Shown: positions 32,404-43,510, counted from the stretch's first letter. The stretch: 64,000 nt of DNA from Sepioteuthis lessoniana (GCA_963585895.1 OY757939.1:37870119-37934118); one strand, 5' to 3'. The notes: generated from the sequence alone by a model not told the origin. Program-made: numbers and translations.

Positions 32404-32530
32404 CAATATATATATATATATGTATATACGAGAATTTGAATTAGATTTCAGATTAATAAAGTCTAAAACAGTTTTACAATATATATATATATATATATAT
32501 ATATTGAAACAATGTTTTAGTCTTTATTAA
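32404..32530. repeat. Palindrome centred on (TA)n
   Basis: TTAATAAAGTCTAAAACAG and, inverted, TGTTTTAGTCTTTATTAA flank (TA)n at 32480-32504. Confidence 0.6.
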
Positions 32531-33052
32531 CTTCAAAAGAAAATGGAAATGTGAACTTGTCATTATCTATGAAAAGGGGAAAGGAAAGCTAAGTGCATAA
32601 CAGGAAAGGAGATTTTCCTTGTTCTTCTTTCTTTCTTTCATTCTTTCTTTCTTTCTTTTATTCCTTCCTTGTATCCTAGATAGTAGTACGATTGTACTAA
32701 GACCCAACATCTGAGTATACGTGTGTTTGTTAATCAGCTGAGAACACTTGATTCAATTCTGCCTATAAACTGTAATCAGATAATCTAGTGATCGAATTAA
32801 AAAAAGGCGCTAACGATGAATTTCAACTTTATTTGACAGCGGCCTCTCTCGTAAAAATCCAAATAAAATGCTAGAAAACATTACGCTAGTTGTGCGCAAT
32901 GAAAGAGACAGGGACATGAAAATCTACTTTTCTTCGCTATTTATTAAATCTACCTTAAAACTATGTGGATTGTTTGTTCGACCGATGTTTATTTCGACCT
33001 ATCGAAGAGATGGAAATATTCAACTCTTCTTAATGATCAAGACCTCGTGATG
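32531..33052. other. No recognisable feature apart from (CTTT)n
   Basis: A (CTTT) run lies at 32625-32660; otherwise unassigned. Confidence 0.4.
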
Positions 33053-33054
33053 AT

Positions 33055-33147
33055 AGAAGAAGAAGAAGAAGAAGAAGAAGAAGAAGAAGAAGAAGAAGAA
33101 GAAGAAGAAGAAGAAGAAGAAGAAGAAGAAGAAGAAGAAGAAGAAAC
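33055..33147. repeat. (GAA)n microsatellite, about 30 units
   Basis: Uninterrupted GAA triplets of about 90 bp. The poly-Glu frame across it is an artefact. Confidence 0.95.
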
Positions 33148-33648
33148 TGTATTATTCAGCTAATTCTTCTGGAATTGAATCTTGTGGTTATTTAATGTTC
33201 GACACCGAAGTAACATAAAATCTGCAAGCGAAGAAAGGAAGAAAAAAAGAAAGAAAGTAGCGTAAGAGATAAAGAATTTATAATTCTGTTTTATAAAAAA
33301 AAAATGAATTAAAATTAGAAGAGAAAGGATAAATATATGGATGTCTTGAATTCTGAATACTTCATACAGAAGGTATCGGAAAGTGAACGGACAAACTTTT
33401 CAACATTATCACGTTGACAGCGACCTCTCTCCTTATTACATTATCCATATATCTCAACCCTTGAATTCTTCTCTTTTTATATTGTTCTTGTATTAAAATT
33501 GTTTGCTAAATTCAGATTTTACACCTTTGTGTCTGTTGGTTTTTATTATTGATCCGTACGATTCAAACCTGGAAAGAAAATTCCTTTTTTTATTTCGAAG
33601 AACCACGAGTTCTTTGGTTTGTGTTGCTATACGTAACTATATATATAT
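33148..33648. other. No recognisable feature
   Basis: AT-rich, nothing recognised. Confidence 0.4.
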
Positions 33649-33890
33649 GAGTAAGTAAAGTTGGCGACCGTTGTCGAGGCTGACCCGAAGGCTCCCTTTT
33701 CGATAGCTACTACACCAAGGTGTAGGGGAGGGCGCTACTCCTTTCCCTGGATTGCTCCACTTTACCCTTGATCCGTACCTTATAATGCTGAGTGTTAAGC
33801 AAGGTAGCATCAAGTACCATTTTTTGAGTCTTTGATATGACTCGACTTGGGATTGAACCCAGGTCGCCGGGGCCATGGGCGAAACCCGTA
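33649..33890 (-). repeat. S1 SINE, near full length
   Basis: GTAAAGTTGGCGACCGTTGT through the B box complement GGGATTGAACCC and GGGGCCATGGGCGAA. Well conserved. Confidence 0.85.
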
Positions 33891-33959
33891 AATGGAACCC
33901 TAACAGGCACTATCATAACAAGTCTGAAGAACACATTGGTGAGACAGTAACCAAATACG

Positions 33960-34382
33960 GTTAACTCCTAGATTCCTAGGGAAAAGGCCAGCACTCTTCA
34001 AATCGGGTCAGTGGCATTACCAGCAGGACAATGCACCAGTCCACAACGCCATCCTTGTCACAGACTGTTTAACCAAGATGGGCATCAAGACAGTTCCTCA
34101 CCGTCCCTATAGTCGAGACCTTGCTCCCTGTGACTTTTGCTTATTCCCTAAGCTCAGAGGCTGTCGTTATGAGACAATTGAGGATATGAAAGAGGCTGTG
34201 ACGAAGGTTATTGACACGCTCACACAAGAGGACTTCCATGCGGCCTTCAAGAAGATGTTGGAACAGTACAAAAAGTGCATTGCAGCTGGAGGAGATTACT
34301 TCGAATGGGACTGGAGTTTCACGTGTGTACTATCAATAAAAGTGCTCATACGAAAAAAGTCTGGAAATTTATTTAATGATCC
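33960..34382 (+). pseudogene. Mariner transposase C-terminal fragment, 5'-truncated element
   Basis: The frame is open from about 33960 and reads RPALFKSGQW, DNAPVHNAIL (second catalytic Asp), YSRDLAPCDFCLFPKLRG (third Asp) and EDFHAAFKKMLEQYKKC, then the right terminal repeat ACGAAAAAAGTCTGGAAA at 34351. It closely matches 27370-27797 but without the internal stops. The N-terminal DNA-binding domain and left end are absent. P to R in the usual SPDLAPCD is seen (SRDLAPCD). Confidence 0.8.
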
Positions 34383-34454
34383 TCGTATATATATATATAT
34401 ATACGTAAAATTCCTTTGTTTATGCTGATGGGTCTGCAGTAAGATATCTGTCAG

Positions 34455-34562
34455 GTGTAAAGTCAGCCGGGTTTCTATCTTAGCATGAAGCATCATGCGT
34501 GTCTAGCCCCACTGAAAAGTTGTAATACAACGAAATAGTCTGTCTGTGGATGACAATATACA
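34455..34562 (+). repeat. Short repeat with hammerhead motif, copy B
   Basis: Homologous to 31970-32085, including CATGCGTGTCTAGCC and the (TA)n at its 3' edge. Confidence 0.7.
34507..34549 (+). ncRNA. Candidate type I hammerhead ribozyme, copy B (mutated)
   Basis: Stem I CCCCA/UGUGG has one mismatch; core CUGAAAA has A at the invariant G8; stem II GUUGU-AAU-ACAAC intact; GAA; stem III AUA-GUC-UGU; H17 C34544 with triplet GUC. Copy A is intact at G8, and copy B is better in stem III, so each seems to have decayed differently from one good ancestor. The G8 change predicts little or no cleavage for this copy. Confidence 0.5.
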
Positions 34563-34583
34563 TATATATATATATATATATAT

Positions 34584-34630
<47 letters not shown>
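34562..34630. repeat. (TA)n(GA)n microsatellite
   Basis: (TA) at 34562-34585 followed by (GA) at 34586-34628. Confidence 0.9.
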
Positions 34631-34631
<1 letters not shown>

Positions 34632-34889
34632 ATAGATGTTTGACCGTGTGTGTATAATGATAGGTAGAAACAGACAAAGATAGATACAGATATATAGCAA
34701 ATTGGCTTTATCATTGGAAGTATCTATGGAGCTGGAAATATTTAGGACGATGTGTTTGTATGGATGTCAGACTTAGAAAAAATTCTACCTGTGACTCAAA
34801 CTTGTATATGACCGTATCTGGCAATAGTTAAAGCAAATTGTTTTTTTCTTTTTACTGACATGGTCTACTTGGGATATAAAATCACCTCA
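34631..34889. other. No recognisable feature
   Basis: Unassigned. Confidence 0.35.
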
Positions 34890-35185
34890 TGGAGGTGCCC
34901 GTGGTGTAATGGTTATCGTCGTAGGAAAAGGACACCGCGACTCGATTTCAAATCCTTGATGAGACTGATTGCATTTAACGTAGCATTAATACCCTTGGGA
35001 AAAGTTTGAATCCAATTATTCTCCCTCCAGCTATGGATAAATAGCAGGACAGACTAGGTTTTTCAGCCTTGGTGAGGCAACTAGTCTAGGAGAAGGAATA
35101 CTCTGAATTCAAACCTGTTAAACTCCGCTTAAAAATTGACCTTGTGTCATATCCTGCCCGAGCGGGGTGGGGGTAAATATAATAA
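34890..35185 (+). repeat. S3 tRNA-derived SINE, full-length-looking
   Basis: tRNA-like head GTGGTGTAATGGTTATCGTC with B box ATTTCAAATCC, then ATACCCTTGGGAAAAG, core AGCTATGGATAAATAGCAGG, GGTGAGGCAACTAGTC, and the 3' end CTGCCCGAGCGGGGTGGGGG. It is the best reference copy of S3 in the window. Confidence 0.8.
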
Positions 35186-35652
35186 AATCACCTCGCAAGG
35201 GTTCAAATCCTCCCCTTTCAGGATCGATGTGATTGCACAAATGTCCAACCCTTCCAGCAAAGAAGATTAGCAACATTTTTCAATATGACTACTTATTTAG
35301 ATTAATTCCTAACTATTCCGAAATCACTGACTTTGTACATTTCTCCAAAAGGACGTTGCATAGTCATCTGTGATCGGCTATTTAAGTGGCTGGCCAAATT
35401 AAGGACTGAAAAACATTATACTACTAATTTTAATCCTTTTATCTCAAATACTTTAAGTTTATGCAAGATATATTTTATGAAAACTCAGTGTTCAGGTATC
35501 AAATAAAAATGTTTTGCATCTTACCAATTATTGGTTTCGAAAACCTCTCAATGTATTTTAATATTATTCTTACCAATTTCAATAAGACAAATCCGAAATA
35601 AAACGTGAGTGACTTTTTGTTTTTTGTTTTTTATAACCACATGTCTGTTTGG
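35186..35652. other. No recognisable feature
   Basis: Unassigned AT-rich DNA. Confidence 0.4.
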
Positions 35653-35654
35653 CC

Positions 35655-36100
35655 TGTCGGCTGGAGCTGTAGAATACACCGACTGCTTCTCTGCAGAGGC
35701 ATAAGACTCTCCTCAATGAGTGTCCAGATATGACTCTAAAAATCTAATAGTAAGACTCCAATAACGGTGGAGCTTTGGGGAATTCGGTGTACTCCTTCAT
35801 TTCTATCACTCCCTGGTTCACTCCATCCCGGGGTGGTAGAACCTGATAGGGTCCTATCTATAGGTTAAATAGAAGTGTTTGACATTTAAGCTGAGTACAA
35901 ACAAATGACGTATGCTAAATTGAATTGTTATAAATAGAACCGTTTGATCGTTTAAATGTGAGTAAACAAATGACTGATATTTAATTAAATTGTAAGTTAT
36001 ACATTGTAATACTTGGAACCATTTAACTGTGTACAAAAGAATGAGATAAGGCTTGTTTAAAAACGTTTTCAACAAAATGTATTTACAAATCATATATATT
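35655..36100 (-). repeat. R1 head, core and body
   Basis: Inverted head (GCTGTAGAATACACCGACTG, CTCTGCAGAGGC), core (CTATCTATAGGTTAAATAGA) and three to four diverged minisatellite units. It leads directly into the tail array. Confidence 0.8.
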
Positions 36101-36166
36101 TTATATATGTATATAAAGAGGATTTGGCAACAATGGTTGATATGCCATAAAACCTAACCAAACAAA

Positions 36167-36215
<49 letters not shown>

Positions 36216-36378
36216 GATTTGGCATTAGATCATTTACAGTTGTTGATATGCCATATAATCAAACCAAACTAAATCATATATATTTAATATACATGTATAA
36301 AGAGGATTTGGCATTAAATAACCTACAATGGTTGATATGACATAAAAACCAACCAAACCAAATTCTATATATTTAATG

Positions 36379-36448
<70 letters not shown>

Positions 36449-37135
36449 GGATTTGGCATTAAATAATCTACAATAGTTGATATACTATAAAAACCAACCA
36501 AACCAAATCCTTATATTTAATATATGTATAAAGAGGATTTGGCATTAAATAACATACAACTGTTGATATGCCATAAAACCCAACCAAAGCAAATCCTATA
36601 TATCTCATATATATATACGTATAAAAAAGCATTTGGCATTAAATAATCTACAGTGATTGATATACCGAAAAACCAAACCAAACCAAATCCTATATATTTA
36701 ATATATATGTATAAAGAGGATTTGGCATTAAATAACCTACAATGGTTGATATGCCATAAAACCCAACCAAACTAAATCATATATATTTGATATATATGCA
36801 TAAAGAGGATTTGGCATTAAATGACCGACATTGGTTGATGTGCCATAAAACCCAACCAAACCAAATCCTATATATTCAATATTTATATACAAAGAAGATT
36901 TGGCATTAAATAACCTATAACGGTTGATATGCCATAAAACCCAACCAAACCAAATCCTATATATTCAATATATATGTACTAAGAGAATTTGGCATTAAAT
37001 AACCAATAATGGTTGATATGCCATAAAACTCAACCAAACCAAATCATATATATTTAATATATATGTATAAAGAGGATTTGACATTAAATAACTGAGAAGG
37101 GTTGATATGCCATGAAACCCAACCAAACCAAACCA
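36101..37135 (-). repeat. Tandem array of the R1/S2 tail, about eleven units
   Basis: Units of about 88-100 bp with GGATTTGGCATTAAATAACC, GGTTGATATGCCATAAAACC and AACCAAACCAAATC. Units recur near 36137, 36243, 36335, 36476, 36562, 36655, 36748, 36834, 36925, 37014 and 37100. Two carry long microsatellites at the same internal place: (TA)n at 36172-36211 and (TG)n at 36389-36443. It mirrors the plus-oriented array at 19880. Confidence 0.85.
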
Positions 37136-37231
37136 CATCTGTGTCATCCCATCCGAATATGAAAAATAAATTACAACCTCTTAGTCTCTGCTAAGCCCCG
37201 ACGTATCGATTGATCTAATAGATATTCGAGG

Positions 37232-37335
37232 AGGTCTCTATGGCACAATGGTTAATATGCCAGATTGCGACTTTGTTGTAAATGAGTTCGAACACCACTT
37301 TCTGACTAATACACTTCCGAAAGGTATGAACCCTG
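37232..37335 (+). repeat. S2 SINE fragment
   Basis: TCTCTATGGCACAATGGTTA with B box GAGTTCGAACACC and the downstream CTTCCGAAAGGTATGAAC. Confidence 0.6.
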
Positions 37336-38382
37336 TTTCGTGGCGTTATAACCAAATTCGAACTCCTAATGCATGAGAATTAGGTTACATTGTACATTCA
37401 TCTGAGCGGTTTTCAAAATCATACACGGGGTTAAGCAATGCACAACGTGTTAGCACACAAACTACCACGATACTACCAACCTCAGAGGGTACATCCCATT
37501 GCTTGAACTGCTTTGGTTACATGATATAAGCACTACCAACTATCACGTATCTAAATAGTCAAACTTTTGACTTACCCAACTTCAGGTTGCCTTTTTTCTT
37601 TTTTAAGAGATCGATGGATAGGAAGAATTTTTTTTAAATGGTGAAAGAACTATATAAAAAGTGAAGTAACCAAAGAGAGAGGCGAAAAAAGAGAGAAAGA
37701 GGAGTATACTGAATAAGAAACGTTGATTAGACATCTTATATTTATTCGAACATTCTTTTTCTGGCAACTGTGTTTAACTGGCCGAACGCTTACTGCAAAA
37801 AAGAAAAAAAAATGTCAGACATTCGATTTCTGTGAGTCCTTTCTCGTTTGAAACATGAATCAGAGTGCCAAAAAAAAAAAAAAAAAAAAAAAAAGAAAGA
37901 AAGAAAGAAAGAAAAAGCCTCATTTTTCTTTATTCTGTCAAGAGCAAACGTCTGAATTATACATCATTTCGAAACTGACTTTAGCTGTCTGGTTCATTTT
38001 GGAGGTCAGACATATTCGAGAAAAAAAGCGCTTATAAAATGTTACACCCGTGATAGCTGCAAAATTTCATACTCCCCCCCGCAAAAAAAAAAAATAAAAT
38101 AAAATAAAGTGACCGTTCTTCGCCCCTCCCTGCGAGGGTGTTGAGATTTGGTCTGTGTTAAATTGAGAAATTGAATCTCTTAACTCGATTGTTTAGAAGA
38201 TAGCGCCTAAGCTTAGAAAAGTTGAAAATTTAAAATGTTTTTGAAATAAATTTGCATACGTTTGGTGTATTCGCTAATCATAAAAGAATTTTTCCAAACC
38301 ACACGAAACAAATAAAAAGATATCAATGTTAGGGTTTTCATTTTTAGGATTAAGGCCTCATATATCTTGAGTCATAGTTTGG

Positions 38383-38444
<62 letters not shown>

Positions 38445-38451
38445 ACGGTCT
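37336..38451. repeat. Unassigned DNA with a duplicated segment and microsatellites
   Basis: 37528-37735 recurs in diverged form at 38645-38830 (CTATCACGTATCTAAATA, TCAAACTTTTGACTTA, GAGATCGATGGA). An A run is at 37869-37894 and (TA)n at 38387-38439. No gene seen. Confidence 0.45.
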
Positions 38452-38642
38452 ATTCATAAGGGTTGATGTGTTCACCTGGAGACCTGAATTCAATCCCAGG
38501 TCGAATCATACTGAAGACTTAAAAATGGTACTTGATGCCTCCTTGCTTAACACTCACCATTATAAAGTGAGTGTTAAGCACTTCGATGTAGTAGCTATTG
38601 AAAATTGAGTCTTCGTGTCGCCCTCGACTACGATCGGCTAGC
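38452..38642 (+). repeat. S1 SINE, internally deleted
   Basis: B box GAATTCAATCCCAGGTCGA, TTAAAAATGGTACTTGATGC, and a 3' part GTGTCGCCCTCGACTAC. The middle GGAGCAATCCAGGGAAAGG segment is lost. Confidence 0.75.
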
Positions 38643-39001
38643 TTAGTTACTATCACGTATCTAAATATTGTCAAACTTTTGACTTATCCTAGTAAAGACT
38701 TCACATTGTCTTTTTCTTTTTCTTTTTTTCATGAGATCGATGGACTGTAAGATAAGGGAAAAATGGAGAGAGAACTATCTCAAACGTGATTGAGGCGAAA
38801 AAATAGAGAGAGTGAATTATTTCAAAAAAAAAAAAAACCACAATCGGTCACATTAGGATAATAAATTTATTTCTATCCTGTTAAAAGTATTGATATAAAT
38901 CAATGCTCTAAAAAGATTAACAGGACATTATCAGATCAAATACGAAATGGAAAAACAGATAGCGAGAGAGAATCAAAGGAATTCATGTTGTTGGCATACC
39001 T

Positions 39002-39034
<33 letters not shown>
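38643..39034. repeat. Duplicate segment and (TA)n
   Basis: 38645-38830 is the second copy of the 37528-37735 segment. (TA)n lies at 39003-39041. Confidence 0.5.
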
Positions 39035-39043
<9 letters not shown>

Positions 39044-39305
39044 GTCCTATCGGTCATTGTTTTTGACACGTCATCGCGACACCATCCAGTGTCCGTACAC
39101 ATCTGATGAATAATTTTTGCCGTCAGTCAACATTAGCGTGTCCATATGTAGTAGTCCAAAAGAAAACGTCGCTTATTGGTCTCTCATTACTTCACTAGCA
39201 GTGCCCAGCATGTCTTGCTAGTTTTACTTGAATGGTTTTTGAGATGGGAGGTAAGTCGCCGTACGGATGCTGTTTTTTAGGGTACTGCTTCCAGGACATA
39301 AGAAG
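39035..39305 (-). mobile_element. LINE 3' fragment, older RTE-like subfamily
   Basis: Minus-strand order matches the LINE C-terminus: TACTGCTTCCAGGAC (end of NKSW region), GGTAAGTCGCCGTACGG, then CCCAGCATGTCTTGC and CGACACCATCCAGTGTCCG. More diverged than the 32079 fragment; no open frame. Confidence 0.7.
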
Positions 39306-39361
39306 TTAATCTATTTGATTGGAATACTTTATATATAACTGTGCAAAAAACGCTCTAACGA

Positions 39362-39588
39362 AAACGCTATAGTGTAGTGGCTAATGTGATGGACTGTGAT
39401 ATCACGCTTAGCAAGTTCAAACTCCAGTCAATCTATTACGTCCACTTTCAGGCTAATAGCCGGAGAAAAGGTATGAACTCCTTTATCCCTGTAGCTATGG
39501 ATTAAATAGTGCCACTATTGTCCGTCTATAAGAACGGCATTGCCATTAAATAACCCACTAATGTCGACGTGTCATTAAACATAGAAAT
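39362..39588 (+). repeat. S2 SINE, near full length
   Basis: A-box-like TAGTGTAGTGGCTAATG, B box AAGTTCAAACTCC, core TAGCTATGGATTAAATAGTG, then TTGCCATTAAATAACCCAC and the tail. Confidence 0.75.
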
Positions 39589-39774
39589 AAAAATAAAAAC
39601 TCTTAAACAAGTACACAAAAATGTAAGTATAAATTTACAATGAACGCAAGTATCTTACTCGTATGCATAAAAATTGCCCAAGACGGGTTGAGATGCCGTT
39701 AAAGCAAATCAATCATACGATACAGCGATACACACACACACACACACACACGCAAAAATAGCCATGTAAGTACA
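39589..39774. other. Tail fragment and (CA)n
   Basis: A tail-like GGGTTGAGATGCCGTTAAAG at 39685 and (CA)n at 39730-39752. Confidence 0.5.
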
Positions 39775-41548
39775 TGTATATTAATTATTTGACCCAAATA
39801 TCTGCACGTACACGCAGATTGATTATTGCACCTTAATATGTGCAACTACACGCATATTCATAATTGCACCTAATTATATGCAGCGACACACATATTCTCT
39901 ATGGCACCAAAATAGGTGCGCAAACACACATATTCAGCGTTGCACCTAGATATGTGCACCAACATGCATATTCATTATCACACCTAAACTGGTACATCTA
40001 CATGCATCTTCATTATTGCACCTAAATATGTGCACCCACGTGCATATCCATTATAACACCTACAAATGTGCACCTAAATGCATACCAAATGATTGTACCT
40101 AAATATGTGCAACTCTAGTGGGTAGAGTGTTCGCCAATGGTTCGGAACACCTCGGTTCAATCCCCGGTTGGGTCATACCAAAGACTTTAAAAATGGTACT
40201 TGATACCTCCATGCTTAACACACAGCAATAAAAGATATGTATCAAGGGGAAAGTGGAGCAATCCAGGGAAAGGAGTAACGCCCTCCTCAACCCCTCGGTT
40301 TAGTAGCTACTGAAAAGGGAGCCTTCTGGTCGCCCTCGACTACGGTCATCATGCAAATTCATTATTGTACCAAAATATATGCACCTACACACATTAATAA
40401 TTGCACCTAAACATATACACCTACAGGAATATTCGTAATTGCACCTAAATATATGCACCTACACGCATATTCATAATTGCAACTGACTGTATGCAACGAC
40501 ATGCATATTCATTATTGCACCTAAATATATGCCTCTATACGCATCTTCACAATTGCACCAAAATATATGAACCTACACGCATATTAATAATTGCACCAAA
40601 ATATATGCCCCTGTACGCATATTCATAATTGCACCTAAATATATGCACCTACACGCTTATTCATAATTGCACCTAAATATATACACCTACATGCTTATTC
40701 ATAGTTGCACCTAAATATATATACCTACACGCTTATTCATAGTTGCACCTAAATATATACACCTACACGCTTATTCATAATTGCACCTGAATATATGCAC
40801 CTACATGCATATTTATAATTGCACCTAAATGAATACAATGACATTCAAATTCATTATTGCACCTAAATATATTAACCTACGTGCATATTAATAATTGCAC
40901 CAAAATATATGCCCCTACACGCATATTCATATAGCACCTAAATATATGCCCCTACACGCATATTCATAATTGCACCTAAATATATGCTCCTACGCGAATA
41001 TTCATATTTGCACCTAAATATATGCACCAACACGCTTATTCATAATTGAACCTAAATATATGCCCCTACACGACTATGCATAATTGCACCTAAATATGCA
41101 TATTCATAATTGCATCTACATGTATACAACGACATTCATATTCATTATTGCACCTAAATATATGCATTGACACGCATATTCATAATTGCACCTAAATAGG
41201 CGCAACTATGCGCTTATTCAGCGGTGAACCTAGATATATGCACCAACGGACATATGCATTATCATACCTAAAGTAGTGCACCTGCATATATTTATTATTG
41301 CACCTTAATATGTGCACAGAAACGCATATTTATAATTGCACCTAAAATTAGCACCTACATGCTTAATAATTATTGTACCTTAATGTATGCACCAAATCGC
41401 ATATTTATAATGGCACCTAAATATATGCACCTACACGCATATTAAATATTACAACTAAATATGAGCACTTACACGAATATTCTTCATTGCACCTAAATAC
41501 GTGCACCGACATGTATATTCTTCATTGCACCTAAATATGTGCACCGAC
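39775..41548. repeat. 38 bp satellite array interrupted by an S1 SINE
   Basis: The unit contains ATTGCACCTAAATATATGCA followed by CCTACACGCATATTCATA, repeating about 40 times with moderate divergence (GTGCAAC, GCCCCT and CACGCTTATT variants). Each unit holds two related sub-units, GCACCTAAATATAT and GCACCTACACG. The array excludes 40108-40350. No frame spans it. Confidence 0.9.
40108..40350 (+). repeat. S1 SINE inserted in the satellite
   Basis: Starts at a tRNA-like A box AGTGGGTAGAGTGTTCGCCA, B box GGTTCAATCCCCGG, GTACTTGATACCTCC, GGAGCAATCCAGGGAAAGG, and ends GTCGCCCTCGACTACGGTCA. Satellite resumes on both sides. This is the clearest S1 copy for promoter boxes. Confidence 0.88.
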
Positions 41549-41875
41549 AGTAGTGCTGGAGCTTTGGGGAATACGTAGAACCCCTTCATTGCCATCACTC
41601 CCAGGTCCACTCTCTCCCAGAGTGGTATTACCGGATAGGATCCTCTCTATGGATCAAATAGAACTTAAATGTATACTTATGCTCAACTGAATTCCTTGAA
41701 ATAGAACTGTTTGGCTAAACTGAATCGCTTGAAATAGAAATGTTTTTGACAATTAAAATGTGTACTAATGCTAAACTGAATTGTTTGAAATAGAACTCTT
41801 TATTTGTATAAAAATGGATTCGGCATTGAATAACCTACAAAGGTTGATATGCCATAAAAACCAACAACTGGGACT
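41549..41875 (-). repeat. R1 copy, head-truncated, short minisatellite
   Basis: Begins at GTGCTGGAGCTTTGGGGAAT, core CTATGGATCAAATAGA, two to three minisatellite units and an intact tail. It borders the satellite directly. Confidence 0.8.
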
Positions 41876-41924
41876 CTAACGAAAAGCCTGGAGAAAAACT
41901 TAGCCGGGAACTATACGGGGATGG

Positions 41925-42164
41925 TATTTACCCAACTCCTCCGCCACGAGCAGAATACGACATGAAGTGATTTTTTAAGAGGAGTATAACAGATTTGAAT
42001 TCAGAAATTTTCCTTCTCCTAGACCGGTTGCCATATGAAGGATAAAGACTCCAGTCTGCCTTACTATTTACTCATTGCTGGGGTGGGGAGAATCGTTAGA
42101 TTCACACCTTTTCTAATTTCATTAGCACTATGTGAAATGCAAACAGCATCATCTAGGATTTGAA
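41925..42164 (-). repeat. S3 SINE
   Basis: GGTATTTACCCAACTCCTCC, GAGTATAACAGATTTGAATT, CTCATTGCTGGGG (core region) and the head side GGATTTGAACTCATGC. Diverged from 31640; its 5' head is cut by the LINE fragment. Confidence 0.65.
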
Positions 42165-42480
42165 CTCATGCTGTTTTGAACAAATACTGGACAGCAGAAC
42201 CTTACAAAACAGTAGCTGTGCGCTCACTTACCTCCCATCTCACAAATCATCCCAAAAATACGAGTAAGTTATGATGAACACTGCTGTTGAACTAAGGACG
42301 AACTCATAAGCGACGTTCTCCAATGGACGCCAACTCAAGGACACACCGACCAACAAAATCTCACACACATCAGATGTGTGCAGACACACTGGATGTAGAG
42401 GGATGGTCGATAGGGACGGATAGTGAGAGAGAGTCAAAAGAAACCCTGCTGTTAGCACGTCATGATGATGATGATTAGAT
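42165..42480 (+). mobile_element. LINE 3' fragment with (TGA)n tail
   Basis: A frame reads VLNKYWTAEPYKTVAVRSL and HLTNHPKNTS-like text, which parallels ILNKSWQQHPTR and GHLPPITKT of the intact LINE. The end reads GCACG(T)CA followed by TGATGATGATGATT, so the stop again comes from the tail. Minus-strand frames here are shadows. Confidence 0.7.
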
Positions 42481-42971
42481 ATTTTACCCGATACTTCTAA
42501 AATCTTCAAACAGTGTATTGTTTATTGAATAAGACAATTCCCTTCTCCTGACCTACTGGATGTCATTTAAGAAATGTAAACTTGATTCAGCCTTTATTGA
42601 AAATATCGATTCTCCATTTTTGAATTCTTAAATTTAATTTATTTGCCAATGGCGCAAAGTTTGACGTCTCATGCATTAGCAAGATCAATAACAGCAGTGA
42701 GGAAGGAAATGTTGTTTTCATGGATATTTCCGATCGGCAAAGTGCAAATAAGAAGTTTTTAAAAATCAGTTTAAACATCGCCATATTTGTTTGTTTCCTG
42801 GTTTGTAAGTTGGCTGATTGATATGTTGGTTTTAAAGCATGTAAAAACATGTTCGGTTATTTACGGCTGAATTCAGTCTTTTCTCCTAATTATATAATTT
42901 TTAAGTAACTAATAATTATTATCATTTATAAATGAAAATGTGGCTACGGCAAAAACTGAACTCAAACTTCC
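42481..42971. other. No recognisable feature
   Basis: Unassigned AT-rich DNA. Confidence 0.4.
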
Positions 42972-43045
42972 TGCAGAGGGGTAAGACCCCCTCACCAAAT
43001 AGCGTCCTAGGTATGGCATTAAATTTTATGCATTAGTGTGGCTCA
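42972..43045 (-). repeat. R1 head fragment
   Basis: CTGCAGAGGGGTAAGACCCC and GCGTCCTAGGTATGGCAT. Confidence 0.65.
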
Positions 43046-43192
43046 CTTTCTGTAACCTTGACCTTAATCCTAGGTCCCCTCTAACAGACTGATCTTAACA
43101 GCATCTCAAACCATCTGGGGTTATTTTATTCCGATAGGTTAAGAAACTGCGTTGATTGTCCGTTTGTATTTATATTTTTTTAGTTTTTCTGG

Positions 43193-43435
43193 TTTGGTTT
43201 GGTTTCTTTGTTTAATGACTTATCAATCTTTGTAGGTTATTTAATGCCAAAGCTATTCTCCTAGAAGAACAGTAGTGGTACTATTTAACCCATAGCTGGG
43301 AGGATAAGAGGGTCCATACCTTTCCCAAGGGTATTTGCCCGCAAGTGAACGTAATAGCGCAACTGGAGTACGAACTCGCTTACTACGAATCCGCAGCCCA
43401 TCGCTTTAACCATTACACAACGAGGAAACCCTCCT
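43193..43435 (-). repeat. S2 SINE, near full length
   Basis: Inverted tail (TATCAATCTTTGTAGGTTAT), core complement (TATTTAACCCATAGCTGGGA), TACCTTTCCCAAGGGTAT, B box complement GGAGTACGAACTCG and TAACCATTACACAACG. All parts are in order. Confidence 0.85.
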
Positions 43436-43510
43436 GAGTTTTTCTTTCTTAAGAGAGTTTTTTGCAAACAGTTCATTAGCATCAATCGCACAGACTGCAC
43501 AGATTTCCAT

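Noticed and set aside
33055..33147. Poly-glutamate coding stretch
   Set aside because: It is a (GAA)n microsatellite.
39775..41548. CRISPR array
   Set aside because: The 38 bp units are contiguous and diverged without unique spacers, in an animal-type repeat landscape.
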